64,000 bases of DNA, taken from positions 231,908 to 295,907 of the forward strand of contig FMBT01000356.1 of the NCBI GenBank assembly GCA_900095095.1, given 5' to 3'. Positions 31,656 through 43,415 of the stretch are shown here, piece by piece (position 1 is the first letter of the stretch; the number at the start of each line of letters is the position of its first letter). The DNA comes from Fragilariopsis cylindrus CCMP1102. Taxonomy: Eukaryota > Bacillariophyta > Bacillariophyceae > Bacillariales > Bacillariaceae. The position numbers and the translations under genes were made by a program. The notes below the pieces were generated by a model that was given only the letters and a program-made list of their open reading frames with translations, ran no database searches and was not told the DNA's origin.

Positions 31656-34600
31656 CTAATTGTCTTCCAATGTTAATAAGCGTTCGAAGTTAACAATGGC
31701 TTCTTCGATATCAGCGCACTTCTTCTTCAAACCGACTAGCTTCTCACCGTTAGCAATTTTCAAATCATCTGGGACATTTTCTTGGTATCCATCAGTTGTC
31801 ATTTTATTTTCTAATTGATCCATTGGACCCTTGGTTTTCTTCAAATTTTTGTTCAGGCGGCCTATTTCCGTCTTGAAATCTACCTTGCCTTTCAAATCAA
31901 CGAGAACCGTGATAGTGTCATTCACTACCATCGTTCCGACAGAATCGGGAATATCTTCATCTGGTGGATTGATGTCACCTGGGATCCACTTCCGAGTGTC
32001 ATTATGTCGTCAACCTGTGTCTGTACAACATCTGCTCCCTCGGTCATTTTGATGAAAAAGTGAGTCAAGTCCTTTGGTTGAATGTTATAGGAAGCTCTGA
32101 GCGATCGGCATGCTTTGACAATTTCCAACGTAAGAGTCATAGATTCTTCGCATTTGTCGTTCTTGTAAGAATCAACAATTTCAGGAAACTTTGCTAACAT
32201 GATGGTTGGTTTTTCGTCTTCTCCGAGTGTACCACGACCGGGTAGTCGCTGCCAGAGTTCTTCGGTAATGAATGGCATCATGGGATGGAGTCCACGCAAT
32301 TGAGTCTCGAGCGCCACCCACAAAGTGGCTTGAGCAGCCCATCGGGCATCCTTCTTTTCGTCACCTTTAGACTGAACAGTAGGTTTGATCAATTCTAGAT
32401 AAACATCGCACATATCATTCAACCACAATTGATACCCAGCCTGCTGAGCGTCTCCAAATTTGTAGTTACTAAAGTTTTCGTCTATGGCCTCTGTCCCCTT
32501 CATTAGACGTGAGATCATAAATCGGTCACGGGTAGCCATTTTACCGCTAGACATCAGATCTTCTAGCATAGTGGGGGTTGGTTGGAAGTCTGTAAGATAC
32601 ATGAGAGCGAATCTTGTTGAGTTCCACATCTTGTTACAGAAATTTCGGTAACCTACAACGCGTTTCACGTCCAAGTTGATATCTTTTCCCTGCACAGTGT
32701 AAGCCAATAATCCGAATCGGAGAGCATCGGATCCACATTCAGGAATACCAACAGGGAATTCGTCTTTAAGATTCTTCTTTGCTCTCTCAATTTCCTTCGG
32801 AGGCAGGTTTCCTCCGGCTATGCGATCTTGCAATGCCTGCAGAGTGCATCCGCCGATCACCTCCAACGGGTCAATAACATTACCAAGAGATTTTGACATC
32901 TTTCGGCCCTCCTTATCTCGAACCATGGCATGAAGAAAGACAGTGTGGAAAGGAAGGGTATCGGTCAATTCCAATCCCATCATCACCATACGAGCGACCC
33001 AGAAGAAAAGAATATCAAGACCGGTTTCTAAAAGAGACGTCGGATAAAAGGCCTTAAAATCATCAGTATTGTCAGGCCAGCCCATGACTGAAAATGGAAA
33101 TAATCCGGACGAAAACCATGTATCTAGGACATCTGCGTCACGTTCCAACAAGAGTTCGTCTTCGGTACAGCCCAACAATTTTAAAGCTTTTTCTTTGGCA
33201 TCCTCTTCGTTTCGCGCCACGATCCAACGATTATTGTCTGCCATATTCATCTTTTGGACTGTTTCTCCCTCGGCTTTGGTCTTGCAAAACCACGCTGGGA
33301 TTTGATGTCCCCACCACAACTGTCGACTCACACACCAATCTTGAATGTTATCTAGCCAATGAAACCATGTCTTTTCATGGTCCGCGGGAACGATTTTGAG
33401 TTCTCCGTTTCGGACAGCATCCGTCGATCGTTTGGCCATATTACCACAATTTACATACCACTGTGGAGTGATCATGGGTTCCAAAATATCTCCCGAACGC
33501 GAGCAAAGACCCAGTCTCATTTTGTTTGGTTCTTTTCCCTTCAAAAGACCCTGCAGAAAAAATGGTGTTGATAGTTTGTTGATAATGTTGGTGAGATTTA
33601 AAAACAAAACAAAAAATCCAAACATGCAAACAGACCAAACAATGCAAGCAATATTGCCGCACAATCTTTGTATTGGCGTCATTCAATAGATATAACAATA
33701 TCATCAATTGCCAACAAAATACTACAATACATAAAAGAAACACTTACCTTTTTATCCAAAGCCTTTTCAACAGCAATCCTGGCATCGTATCGCATTATTC
33801 CTTCAAATTCTTCACCTCCATGGTGGTTGATCGCTCCGTCAGGTGTTAATATAGTAATGAATTCCAAATTATGTCTCTTTCCACATAAGTAATCATTTGG
33901 ATCGTGTGCAGGAGTAATTTTAACAGCACCCGTACCGAAAGCCATATCGACTAAAACGGGATCGGTAACGATCGGAATTTTTCGTCCCGAAAATGGATGG
34001 ATAACAAATTTACCATGTAAATGCGTGTACCGAGGATCTTCTGGATGGACAGCAACAGCCGTATCACCTAGCATAGTTTCCAAACGAGTTGTTGCTACAA
34101 CTAACTGTTCGTCACTATCTTCAACAGGATAAGCGAAATGGGTCAAAACACCAAATTCGTACCGTCCCTTAGGATCATCTGCGTTCCCCTTATGGGTTTT
34201 AACCTCTAAGAATGTCCGTCCCTCTAAATCGATATGATCAACTTCAATGTCTGAAATAGCTGATTTTAATGCACATGACCAATTCCCAAGACGATTTGCA
34301 CGATATAATAATCCCTTTTCATGGAAACGATTAAATGCTTCTACGACAGCCTTTGATAACATATCATCCATTGTAAATCGTTCTCTTGACCAATCAACAC
34401 TCGATCCGAGACTACGTAACTGGGTTGTGATACGTGTACCGTATTCACCCTTCCATTCCCAAACTCTTCGAATAAATTCTTCACGTCCTAAATCATGTCG
34501 AGTTTTATTTTCATTCTTCAACAATTGTTTTTCGACGACACTTTGTGTTGCGATACCTGCATGGTCCGTTCCTGGTACGTACAAGGTAGCATGTCCCTTC

Positions 34601-35091
34601 ATTCGATGCCATCGTGTTAACGTATCTTCTACAGCAGCAGTTAATGCATGACCTAAATGCAAACTGCCCGTTACGTTTGGTGGAGGGATGACCATAATGA
34701 ATTTTTCATCATCAGGTCGGCCCATTGCAGCCTGTGCATCACCTTTGTAATATCCTGATTCCTCCCACCAATCTTGCCAACTAGCCTCAACAGCTTCTGG
34801 ATCGTACGCATCAGCGAATGGAATTTTCGTCATATCCTTCTTTTCACCCTTCGGTGTTGGGTTTACAAACACTTCCTTTGGTTTAACTTCCCTCTTTTTG
34901 GATTCCTTTTTCGCACCGGTTCCCCATTTTGGTTTTACCTTCTTTTCTTTCTTACCTTTGCCTTTGGCTAATTTTTTTAATTGATTCTTTGACAATTTTT
35001 TTTCGCCGCCTTCTCCTTCTCCGGTCGTTGCTACTGCCGCTGCCGCCGCCGCTGCTGGAGGAGCTGGAGCTGTTGTTTCTTCTTCGGTCAT
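31656..35091 (-). CDS. Valyl-tRNA synthetase
   Basis: Charges tRNA-Val. Exon 1 (35091-33748) starts with a Lys-rich extension typical of cytosolic eukaryotic ValRS. It has the HIGH-class signature [14 protein letters not shown] near residue 145, the editing domain ([30 protein letters not shown]), and ends in phase 0 at ALDKK. A 197-nt intron (GTAAGT...CTGCAG, 33747-33551) follows. Exon 2 resumes [10 protein letters not shown] and carries [14 protein letters not shown] (KMSKS loop), the anticodon-binding domain, and a C-terminal coiled coil ending LLTLEDN. A one-base deletion at about 31980 shifts the last 108 codons. Restoring one base gives 3240 nt, 1080 codons, normal for the family. Only one gene is seen, so a mitochondrial or plastid form is not ruled out but no presequence is visible. 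Confidence 0.95.
33551..33747 (-). other. Intron of the valyl-tRNA synthetase gene
   Basis: 197 nt, donor AAG|GTAAGTG, acceptor TTTTTCTGCAG|GGT, phase 0. The joined exons read DKK then GLLKG with no gap in the synthetase fold. Confidence 0.95.
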
Positions 35092-35697
35092 GTTTTTCCT
35101 CTTTCTTGTCGAATCTAACGATGAGACTACTTTTGTAAATCAAGATTTGAGACAAGTCAGTTTGTTTGCATTTCAAGCTTTGTGAAGGATATGCCCTCTT
35201 TTGACTTTCCTACAGTGAAGAGTATTTTGTAAGAATTTGTACCAGTGCTGTTCCGTGGCGTTTGCTTTGTTACAATAAATTATTTGATTCATTCGAATGG
35301 ATAAAACTGAGGGGTCACGATTGAATCACTACTACATTTTAGTCACTAATAAGCTTTTAGAATGGCCCTGCATCATCAAACAACCACGACGAACCGTGCA
35401 TTCGTAAAACTTGCTTTATCGCTCATTTCACATCAATCTGTGACTGTACATACAGTACCAGAATTGTATTAAGACTCTCATTACATTGACACATATCCCT
35501 TATCTTCGACATAATTCAAGTAAAATAATAGATTAAGATGGTAAGTAAACGAGAGTATCGACGGTTCTGATCCGATTGATTCCTACTGTGGCGTACGCTG
35601 GGAACACAATTTTCCTGGACGCATCGAGATGGCAACTCACCCCATACCTTGTTCTTACCTCTCGTCATTTCCCTCCTTCCTTCTATCGAAATACCGC
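35092..35697. other. Divergent promoter region, ValRS and RAMP4-like gene
   Basis: Non-coding, AT-rich. It must hold the promoters of both neighbours, which are transcribed away from each other. No specific motif stands out. Confidence 0.4.
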
Positions 35698-36014
35698 ATG
35701 GTATATAAAACAACACAACTGATACATACACAACTATCTTATACATACAACACGACGTCCGATACAACACGACATGATAGCCCGCTCCAAGAAGTATCCG
35801 TAATAGAAGTAAAAAGTTTGATCAGAATATTACCAAACGTGGTAATGTCCATCCTGGAAAAGTTGCTGAACGGGAAGAGGATAGTGGTCCACGTATTAGT
35901 CCAACTCTTATCGTCTTCTTTTTAGTTATTGTTGTCGGGTCAAGTTTGGTACAAGTGTTCAATATGTTCTTAGGTGGTGGTGGTAAGCCCCCAGTCGATG
36001 ATGACTCGAAATAA
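35698..36014 (+). CDS. RAMP4/SERP1-like small ER membrane protein (spliced)
   Basis: A 78-residue tail-anchored protein of the RAMP4/SERP1 (yeast Ysy6) family, which binds the Sec61 translocon and stabilises membrane proteins in the ER. Exon 2 (35781-36014) encodes RSKKFDQNITKRGNV, the family signature before the anchor, then SPTLIVFFLVIVVGSSLVQV as the single membrane helix and a short acidic tail ending DDDSK. In that frame a TAG precedes 35781. An 80-nt intron (35701-35780, GTATAT...GATAG) directly after ATG (35698-35700) yields M then PAPRSIRNRSKK with no frame problem. The split exactly behind the start codon is unusual but consistent. A 98-residue frame over the same DNA is a shadow. 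Confidence 0.85.
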
Positions 36015-36456
36015 ATAATATAATGATGATAATTTCAAATTTGGAATATTGTGGATGACAAGAAGGCAATGGAGAAGAAGGAAAAAATAATAGCTACATA
36101 TTTTACACACGCACACACACACACACACACAGATAAATCTTGAAAATTATACTTACATTTCATATGATTGTGATGATGTATTATACATATTATATATTAT
36201 ATATTATTTTTTGGGCTTGTGTAACGAAATGGGTTCGTATGAAATTACATAAAGCAATGGTCGTTTTGTCGTGAACAAATGCTACTTAAAAAAATAATTA
36301 AAGGAACAAACATAATTTATATAGGGCGACGCTACTAGAATACTAGTCATAGGTTAACTACGAAAGTTGCGTTGACATTTGAGTTTTGAGTTAAGCTTTT
36401 TTAAGTTCAATCTAAATCGAGAAAAAGAAGGATGAAAAGTTTGTATTTCGTTTTTA
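36015..36456. other. Convergent intergenic region with microsatellites
   Basis: Contains a (CA)n tract with one interruption at 36105-36133 and a TATTATA-type repeat at 36184-36211. Otherwise AT-rich 3' UTR sequence. Confidence 0.6.
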
Positions 36457-38622
36457 TTATTCTATTTTTCCATCGTTCTTAGCTTCCTTCCAACTAGATA
36501 GATCAACTCCTGATTCCATCGCTCCCATTCGTAAGCTGCCACCACTTATATCGCTTAAATTCTTGTTTCGTTTCCGATGGGTAATTTTCGTTGTCGTTTT
36601 GTTCTTGTTCTTCGTCTTTTTATCATTGCTATTTTTGTTGCCGCCATCGTCATCGTCCCCGTCTAATAAGTGTGTCCTCCATGCATCGTCGGGTAAGGCA
36701 GCAAGTCTTCGAGTGACGGGGCCCAAGAAAATTACCCAGAGGATACCCAGAACTGAAAATATTGCTTGAACGATCTCGTATGGATCGCGACCAGGTGCGG
36801 TCGCGTCTCCATCGACACCACTCGGTGTTAACCATCCCAACAACTTCATGACGAAACTAGCCGGCCAAGCTATTGTCATACAGTAGTAGTTAGAGGACAA
36901 ACAAAACAAAAAGATAAAAAGGATCGTGAGGAACAACATCAAACAGAAACACAATTGGCGACGCACACACACACAGGCAAACACACAAAAGAATGGAGAA
37001 GATAGATCGTTGGGAATTGTGGAACTTCTCTACTCACTTCCTCCAAGATTTGCCATTGTGTTCAATAATGTCATATAAGAACCACCAATTGCAGGGTCGA
37101 CTCTACTGGCAAAAAATGTCATTTGCGCATTAAATTGCAATGAGTTGCATATTGCTTGACCTGCCGTAGATGCCATCACGGCACCCCAAAACATCGGTGT
37201 ATCGTGGGGTTGACCACTTTTTAATAGACGCAACATAAATATATCCAATAAAGGTATAAGCGTGACACGCCATTCATATGCTCGCATAAATTGTCGTAAT
37301 GGAGCAGCGTGCCATATTTTTGATGCAGCTATTGGGACCAATATACCCAAAGGCAAAATAAGAGTCGGTGATAAAAGTGCTGTTGTCGATTTCGACAATC
37401 CATATTCGACTGCCTTTAAGAATTTAACGTTATCACTAAGAGCAACTGGTAATCGATAAGTAACTAGAACAACAAACAAGGAACGTACGGCAGGCAATTT
37501 ACTGACGGCCCATAATCGATGATATGTTTCTTTCAATCCAATTTGAGCCGCATCGAGCTCAGCGTCGTCGTCATCTTCTTCATCAATAACGGATGTGACG
37601 CCAACGACATCACTGCTACTTTTTAGAGGAGTAAAGAAACTGCTCCTCCTGTTGCTATTGACATCGTTGTTTTTGGTGGAAGCGACAGCGGGTGCCTTTA
37701 TTTCTCGTTTGAAGAGTGCTACGACTGCCGTGGTTAGTAACATAAAAGATCCCATAAATCTTAAAAATCCCTTTAAGCTGACCAAACCCCGATCGGGATT
37801 TTTAGGTAATCTCAATAAAGGACGCCATAACGTTTCGCTCGATTCAACATCATTTAATGCTAAAAATCCAACGAATGATAAAAAGTATCCAATATTTTGT
37901 CCTATAGAATTACAAATCGGACCCCGGCCACGATTTTTCTTTGATAACATTGTCAATGCCCATCCATCAACGGCGATATCTTGTGTCGCCATTAGAAAAT
38001 ATAAAACGAAGAAAAAGGCCGTAACACCTCGAACGTCCATGGCAGCGACGCTATTTGCGGCGCCTTCAGCAATAGAACCAGCGTTGCCTAATCCCAATTG
38101 TCGTTCGACAAAGTCTGATCCTCCAAGCATGATTAATCCTGCCAAAGTTTGGATTGGGATCAACCATGATTTTCGTCGTCCGAATCGTTTAAAGAAGCAA
38201 GAATCAACAATCGGAGCCCATAATAATTTTAGTGAAAATGGCCAACTACATAAGGCAAAAATTGCATTGGCATTGTAGGATGCCCGTGCCGCATCTGCCG
38301 CAACTGCTGAAGCTGATGTTGCAACGACGGTAACACCTGCTGATGCTGCAGTCACGGCTGCCGCGGCTGCCGTCATTTTTTGGATCTTTTCTTGTAATAA
38401 GAAAGGAATCGATGCACTTAAACCCATTGGTATTCCCTGTAAGGTGTACAACACAACCAGTAACGCATAATTAAATTTATCGGACGGTTCTTCTACTTCC
38501 GACGGTGGTATTTTCCATTCTTGCTGTTGCGGATCTAATAAATCCTTTTTGCCGCCAGAGATCTTTGCAACATTCGCGACTCCACCAGCTTTCTGGGCCA
38601 TACTGAATGGTCGGCGTTTCAT
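36457..38622 (-). CDS. Acetyl-CoA transporter, SLC33A1 (AT-1) family
   Basis: A multi-pass major-facilitator protein related to the ER acetyl-CoA transporter AT-1. Typical family strings are YTLQGIPMGLSASIPFLLQ near residue 60, FGRRKSWLIPIQTL near 150, and ATQDIAVDGWALTMLS with CNSIGQNIGYFLSF near 215-250. Exon 1 (38622-37038) ends NLGG plus one base. A 168-nt intron (37037-36870, GTGAGT...CAATAG) is removed, and exon 2 (36869-36457) continues T-WPASF, matching the conserved NLGG-x-WP of animal homologues. Total is 665 residues. Exon 2 adds one or two helices and a Lys/Asn-rich cytosolic tail. An Ala/Val-rich insert (about 85-112) lies after the first helix. Intact frame. Confidence 0.92.
36870..37037 (-). 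other. Intron of the acetyl-CoA transporter gene
   Basis: 168 nt, GGAGGAA|GTGAGT ... CAATAG|CTTGG, phase 1. Splicing restores NLGG-T-WPASF, and reading through it would stop at once. Confidence 0.93.
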
Positions 38623-39278
38623 TCTGCTTATCCCAAGTGGTTAGAACGAAGTAAGTATCTATTCGCAATTGCGTTAGCGCTAATAGATATGAATTAATAT
38701 ATTATTAATACGGTGCAATGCACCGTTGATGTTGTCGCTATCAGTCATATCCACCCACACCCGAGTCGACGAGAAATCGCTCATTAAGAAATCTCGGATT
38801 CGCGCAATTTCAGATTGAAGATGCTCGCTTACGCGTGCATTTTATCCATGTCTGAACGAAAGCGAGTCACAGTTTCGAAGTTCTCTGACGCACATAAGTT
38901 TGAAGTTAGTTCTACCGGTAATGAAAATAGAAGATAGTATTCATGAAACAACAACAACAACAACCACAACAACAAGAGTCCGACGACGACTCGCTCACAG
39001 CTATATGGATCTGAAATTTGCAGTACAAGCAACTTACTTTTCATCTCGATCCTATTGCTCCGCTCCACTCCGTTTTGGAATCCATAACCTACAGCATAGT
39101 ACTATATGAACTGAATAGGAAAAATCAAAGGATTCTTATTTCTGCTTGACTCTCGATCGCATCGGCAGCCGAGGAGGAGGACACAAGTTATTATATAACT
39201 CTATTCCATATTCATTCATATTTATATCGAACTTCGAAACTATTAGCATTACGAGCTAAAGAAAATAAGTAACACGTG
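38623..39278. other. Divergent promoter region
   Basis: 656 bases between two genes facing away from each other. It includes a CAA/CAC-rich tract at 38947-38975. Short overlapping frames on both strands are low-complexity and look spurious. Confidence 0.4.
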
Positions 39279-42200
39279 ATGGCCTTACAAGCATCAGTAT
39301 TGTTTCTTATTCTGTTTGTTATTACTGCCTCAATAACATTACCGTACCACCATCATTATTGCTCGGCATTCCAAATTCAAATCCAACAACAACCGCAACG
39401 TTCACGTTCACGTTTCTATTCATATTCACATTCACGTATCAATAATAATCACTTCTTTAGAAACAATATCAAGACGATGATGGTACCACAACCAAGATCG
39501 ACAATAACAACACTGACGCCAGTCGATAATGTTACTGCTGCAACTGCTGCTGTTACAAGTAGCGCAATACCTACTTCCATCGTCGATTCTTCTCCCTTCA
39601 AATTACTTCGAAAGTATGTCGAATCGATGTCGCCTACCGATAACATAGCTACTACAGCAACCAGCGATGATACAGCTACTACTTCTATCAAGCAATCATC
39701 GGTATCGGCATTGGCTTCAACAACATTCACGTGTGGACTCATTCCTTCTAACGACGACGATGATATCGACATGGAAATGGAAATGGACGACACTGTAATA
39801 GTGGAAATCAATACACTTATATTCCGTCCAATAATAAATAAAGAAAAAGAAGAAAAAATGCTACAATCGGCTACAATACCAATCTATGCTGTTGCAATCG
39901 TCCCGTCATCTAAAAAAGTTGACGTAAAGAATTTATCATATGAATTATCTCGTATAAAAATTAAGAAAACAAAGCAAATAAACGAAGAAGAAGAAATCAT
40001 TGATTATGACAACACCAATAATGACAATGCTTTCTACACTTCTTATGACAAATGGGAGTTAGCACCATCTCATACAGTAGAAGAACTTTGTGGGTTTGTA
40101 CCAGGAACGATTCCACCAATATTGACTATACCAACAACGACGACGACGGAAGCGACGACGAAGACGATAAATGTACCATTCTCTACTATTGTAGATAGTT
40201 CTCTCCTAATGGCAACGCCATTATCAACGTCATCATCAACATCAAATTCAAAGATAACAACGAATGGTGTAAGTAATAATGGCAAAATCATCAGTAATAA
40301 TAACAGTACGCTACTACTTTTAGGTGGTGGTGGTAACATCAACTATCGTTGTTTAATCGATTCACGATTTTTGATTGGAAATGTACTGGGAATTGGTAGA
40401 GCAACAACAACTAATGATATTAGTACTACTACAACAACTACTTCACTATTATCAAATAAGAAGACAAATTCTAATAAGATTGCCAACATTGTTAGATTTG
40501 ATGGTAGTGGAGGAATAATGGCAACGACAACAAAAAATAATAGACCAGCGCAACAAGTAACACCGGACGACATTGACTTGTACAATTATTACAGCACAAA
40601 AAAGAAACCATATTTCCCTATCGGTCCACCAGATATTAATAATAATAAAAGTAATTTGCCGAAGCAGCAACAAGATCAAGAGCCACATAGACCTACTCCT
40701 GTAACAACTATAGGACGACTTTTATCTGTACGACAAATTGCGAAACAATTAGTATTTGCTGATTTAGCTCCACCAGATTATAATTATCAATATTGGTTGA
40801 AAAATAGGGATAACAATAGTAACTATAACATTAGTGACGAGAATACATATTATAAAAGCAATGCTACTGATGATGGCGGCGGTATGCCTGGTCCACCATG
40901 GCGGTCTGGTGAAGATGGCGAAGACATGCACGTACAAATTATTGTTGGTAAAACATTTTGTGAAAAATACGGTGCTGAACGACTTAAAAAGGAATTAAAA
41001 CCTGGACGATTAATACTAATAAAAGGTGCTGCGAATGTTGATCCGATGCAAAAAAATGGTTGGAAGAATTCTGTTGGGAATTGGGCCACAAAACGAAGTT
41101 TAGATGTTATTGTTTCATCATTTGAAATTTTGAATGAAAATGAGAATGATGACGACGACGATGAGTATAACTTGTACGGTAATAACGATAATAGAGAACA
41201 ACAACAACAATCTAATTGGGAAAGTTTACTACCATGGGATAGAATGCATGATTATGAACGTAGAGCCCGTGCGGGGGGTTCGTTAAAGAATGATGTCATT
41301 GATACATCATTGTCGTTGCCATCTTCATCTCATAATGGTAACACCGATACAACTAATAGCGTCCTAACTTTGGATCGGTTCAACACGAATTTGCGAGATA
41401 CACCATTGAAGGTAATGATTGTCGATACGGACGAATCGATTCAGTCCATGTCGGATCATATTCGTGAGTTATCATTGAAAATCGAAGAGAATAATAATAA
41501 CGGTGGCGGAGACAGTTTCTCGTTGTTGAAGTACGTCGCGGGTATCGACTGTGAATGGCGTCCAACGGGTGCCTACGCAGAAGCTTATTTAGATGGGCCG
41601 GATGACAATCCTGTGGCACTCCTTCAAATTTGTATTCCAGCTATCGATCAAGTTTATCTCGTCGATACGCATCGTACAATTAGAGCTAATCTCGCAGAGA
41701 CTGAATCGATGACGTTAAATGAAGAGATTCTCTCCGAGACTATCGGTGCAATATTCGGTTCAGATGAAATAACGAAAGTTGGATACGGCGTCGCAATTGA
41801 TTTTAAACGACTAGCTGGAAGCTTTCCGCATATTCCTGCATTTCGTAACGTCAGGTCGGTTGTAGAACTTTCTACATTGGCTCAACGATTGCATCCATCA
41901 TCATCGTCACAGCATTCGTTTGGTTCGCTACAACGATTGACGAAGCTGGTACTCGGATACAAAATCTCTAAGGAAGAACAGTGTTCCAATTGGGAGGCTC
42001 GGCCATTAACTCCTGATCAGGTTGAATATTCGACACTGGACTGTGCTCTACCACCGAGATTGCTAGATGAAATGGCAGAGGGATCTGGAACGGCGAAGAT
42101 GAAAGAGATTCTTCCACTAGTGACAAGCTCATGGCGATTCCAAACCCTCAATGGTAGCGATCGTAAGGATGCGATTCGTCTATTGAAGGCAAAACGCGTG

Positions 42201-43145
42201 ATTGGTAGTACTTTCGTCGTTTCACAAAGCTGGTTACAGGGCAAAAATGCCCCGGCACCAACCTCGGTACCAGATGAGGGAGGAGGACCTTATACAGATA
42301 AGAATGGTATATTACAAATGCCCGCTCATTTTGTTTCCTTTGGTGATGGTGGTGATGCTATGAATAAGGAAGCTAAATGGAAGAAAATGCTAGGCAAAAA
42401 GATAGGAAAATCCAAAAGCAAATGTATAGATCTCTTAGTTGATGACATCTTACCCGTTGGTGCCAGTCTCGAATACAATCCACGATCTGGCTATGTTGCG
42501 TTCCAAGATGGATTGGCGCTATTTGTGAATCTGCCCGGCCTAAATCCATCTCGGAGAATGCCATATCCGAACGAATGGCTACAAGATGGTCAAATTTTGA
42601 CCTGGTATATTCGAAACAAGGATTGGGATGATGGAAGATCTGATACAGCAAAACTGTTGGGATTTAGTGTAGATACTACTATTGCTTCTACTACGACAGA
42701 ACTAACTTCAACAAATATTATACTATTCACTCGTGCTGGAAATGGAGAGTTTGTTTGTTGCGGAAAATGCACAGCATCAATACCTGATGACGATGATGAC
42801 GAAGATGCAAAACTTGTTAAGCTTCATCTTCATTTGAATGATTGGGAGACAATGAAAAAATCGAATGATTTTGCTCAAATATTCGTAACACAGAAAAGTG
42901 TAGATAAAGTTTTAGATGATGTAAGTTCATTATTACAAGAGCGTCTTTCACTAATGGTGTTGGCTGGAAACATGATTGGCGCACTGAATATGGCGCTCGA
43001 TGATGCAAAAAAGAATCCAACTGATAGATCGATTACCGCCGGTGTATCATGTCTCCGTAAAATCTTAACTAGTAACAGTTCTGACGATCCATTGGTCCTT
43101 CGAGCATTAGAACTACTTGACAAAAAAATTAGTCATCGTTATTGA
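39279..43145 (+). CDS. Large DEDDy 3'-5' exonuclease-domain protein, probably plastid-targeted
   Basis: 1288 residues from the ATG at 39279. Leader: hydrophobic signal peptide then YHHHYCSAFQIQ, matching the diatom ASAF-type site with Phe at +1, so import into the complex plastid is likely. Residues about 40-540 are mostly low-complexity Thr/Asn/Asp. Around 535-625 a conserved block (MHVQIIVGKTFCEKYGAERL, then LKPGRLILIKGAA) looks like an OB-type nucleic-acid fold. The exonuclease follows: AGIDCEWRP (DxE, about 755), VGYGVAIDFKRL (about 830) and EYSTLDC (Y...D, about 915), close to RNase D/WRN/EXD2 nucleases. A C-terminal domain (about 1015-1180) of unknown type includes GYVAFQDGLALFVNLPG and CCGKC. 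Probably RNA or DNA processing in the plastid; substrate unknown. Confidence 0.85.
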   Translation: MALQASVLFLILFVITASITLPYHHHYCSAFQIQIQQQPQRSRSRFYSYSHSRINNNHFFRNNIKTMMVPQPRSTITTLTPVDNVTAATAAVTSSAIPTSIVDSSPFKLLRKYVESMSPTDNIATTATSDDTATTSIKQSSVSALASTTFTCGLIPSNDDDDIDMEMEMDDTVIVEINTLIFRPIINKEKEEKMLQSATIPIYAVAIVPSSKKVDVKNLSYELSRIKIKKTKQINEEEEIIDYDNTNNDNAFYTSYDKWELAPSHTVEELCGFVPGTIPPILTIPTTTTTEATTKTINVPFSTIVDSSLLMATPLSTSSSTSNSKITTNGVSNNGKIISNNNSTLLLLGGGGNINYRCLIDSRFLIGNVLGIGRATTTNDISTTTTTTSLLSNKKTNSNKIANIVRFDGSGGIMATTTKNNRPAQQVTPDDIDLYNYYSTKKKPYFPIGPPDINNNKSNLPKQQQDQEPHRPTPVTTIGRLLSVRQIAKQLVFADLAPPDYNYQYWLKNRDNNSNYNISDENTYYKSNATDDGGGMPGPPWRSGEDGEDMHVQIIVGKTFCEKYGAERLKKELKPGRLILIKGAANVDPMQKNGWKNSVGNWATKRSLDVIVSSFEILNENENDDDDDEYNLYGNNDNREQQQQSNWESLLPWDRMHDYERRARAGGSLKNDVIDTSLSLPSSSHNGNTDTTNSVLTLDRFNTNLRDTPLKVMIVDTDESIQSMSDHIRELSLKIEENNNNGGGDSFSLLKYVAGIDCEWRPTGAYAEAYLDGPDDNPVALLQICIPAIDQVYLVDTHRTIRANLAETESMTLNEEILSETIGAIFGSDEITKVGYGVAIDFKRLAGSFPHIPAFRNVRSVVELSTLAQRLHPSSSSQHSFGSLQRLTKLVLGYKISKEEQCSNWEARPLTPDQVEYSTLDCALPPRLLDEMAEGSGTAKMKEILPLVTSSWRFQTLNGSDRKDAIRLLKAKRVIGSTFVVSQSWLQGKNAPAPTSVPDEGGGPYTDKNGILQMPAHFVSFGDGGDAMNKEAKWKKMLGKKIGKSKSKCIDLLVDDILPVGASLEYNPRSGYVAFQDGLALFVNLPGLNPSRRMPYPNEWLQDGQILTWYIRNKDWDDGRSDTAKLLGFSVDTTIASTTTELTSTNIILFTRAGNGEFVCCGKCTASIPDDDDDEDAKLVKLHLHLNDWETMKKSNDFAQIFVTQKSVDKVLDDVSSLLQERLSLMVLAGNMIGALNMALDDAKKNPTDRSITAGVSCLRKILTSNSSDDPLVLRALELLDKKISHRY

Positions 43146-43415
43146 ATAGATTTAAAAAATAAAATAAACGACCAAAATTACCATTTACTTCAAACTTCTA
43201 GATATGTGGCAACATGTCTTGAGATTTGACTATCATTTTGGGAGGTTTAAAGTAGAAGTAATTTCCAGTTATGAGGAGAGTTCTAAACGGTACTCGTATT
43301 CAATTAAACTACTGAATATTGAAGGAGAATGCAGTAGCAAACTAACTCGTACGAGTATGAAAGACACTACTGAAAATTGCAGGAGAGTGTAGTAGCAAAT
43401 TAATTGATTAATTTT
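43146..43415. other. Convergent intergenic region
   Basis: A 62-codon frame on the plus strand (43204-43392) is not convincing. A GAATGCAGTAGCAAACTAA string is partly repeated 60 bp on (GAGTGTAGTAGCAAATTAA). Otherwise 3' UTR-like. Confidence 0.4.

Noticed and set aside
35629-35925. A 98-codon plus-strand frame
   Set aside because: It overlaps the RAMP4-like exon in the wrong frame. The frame with the conserved ITKRGNV and membrane anchor is preferred.
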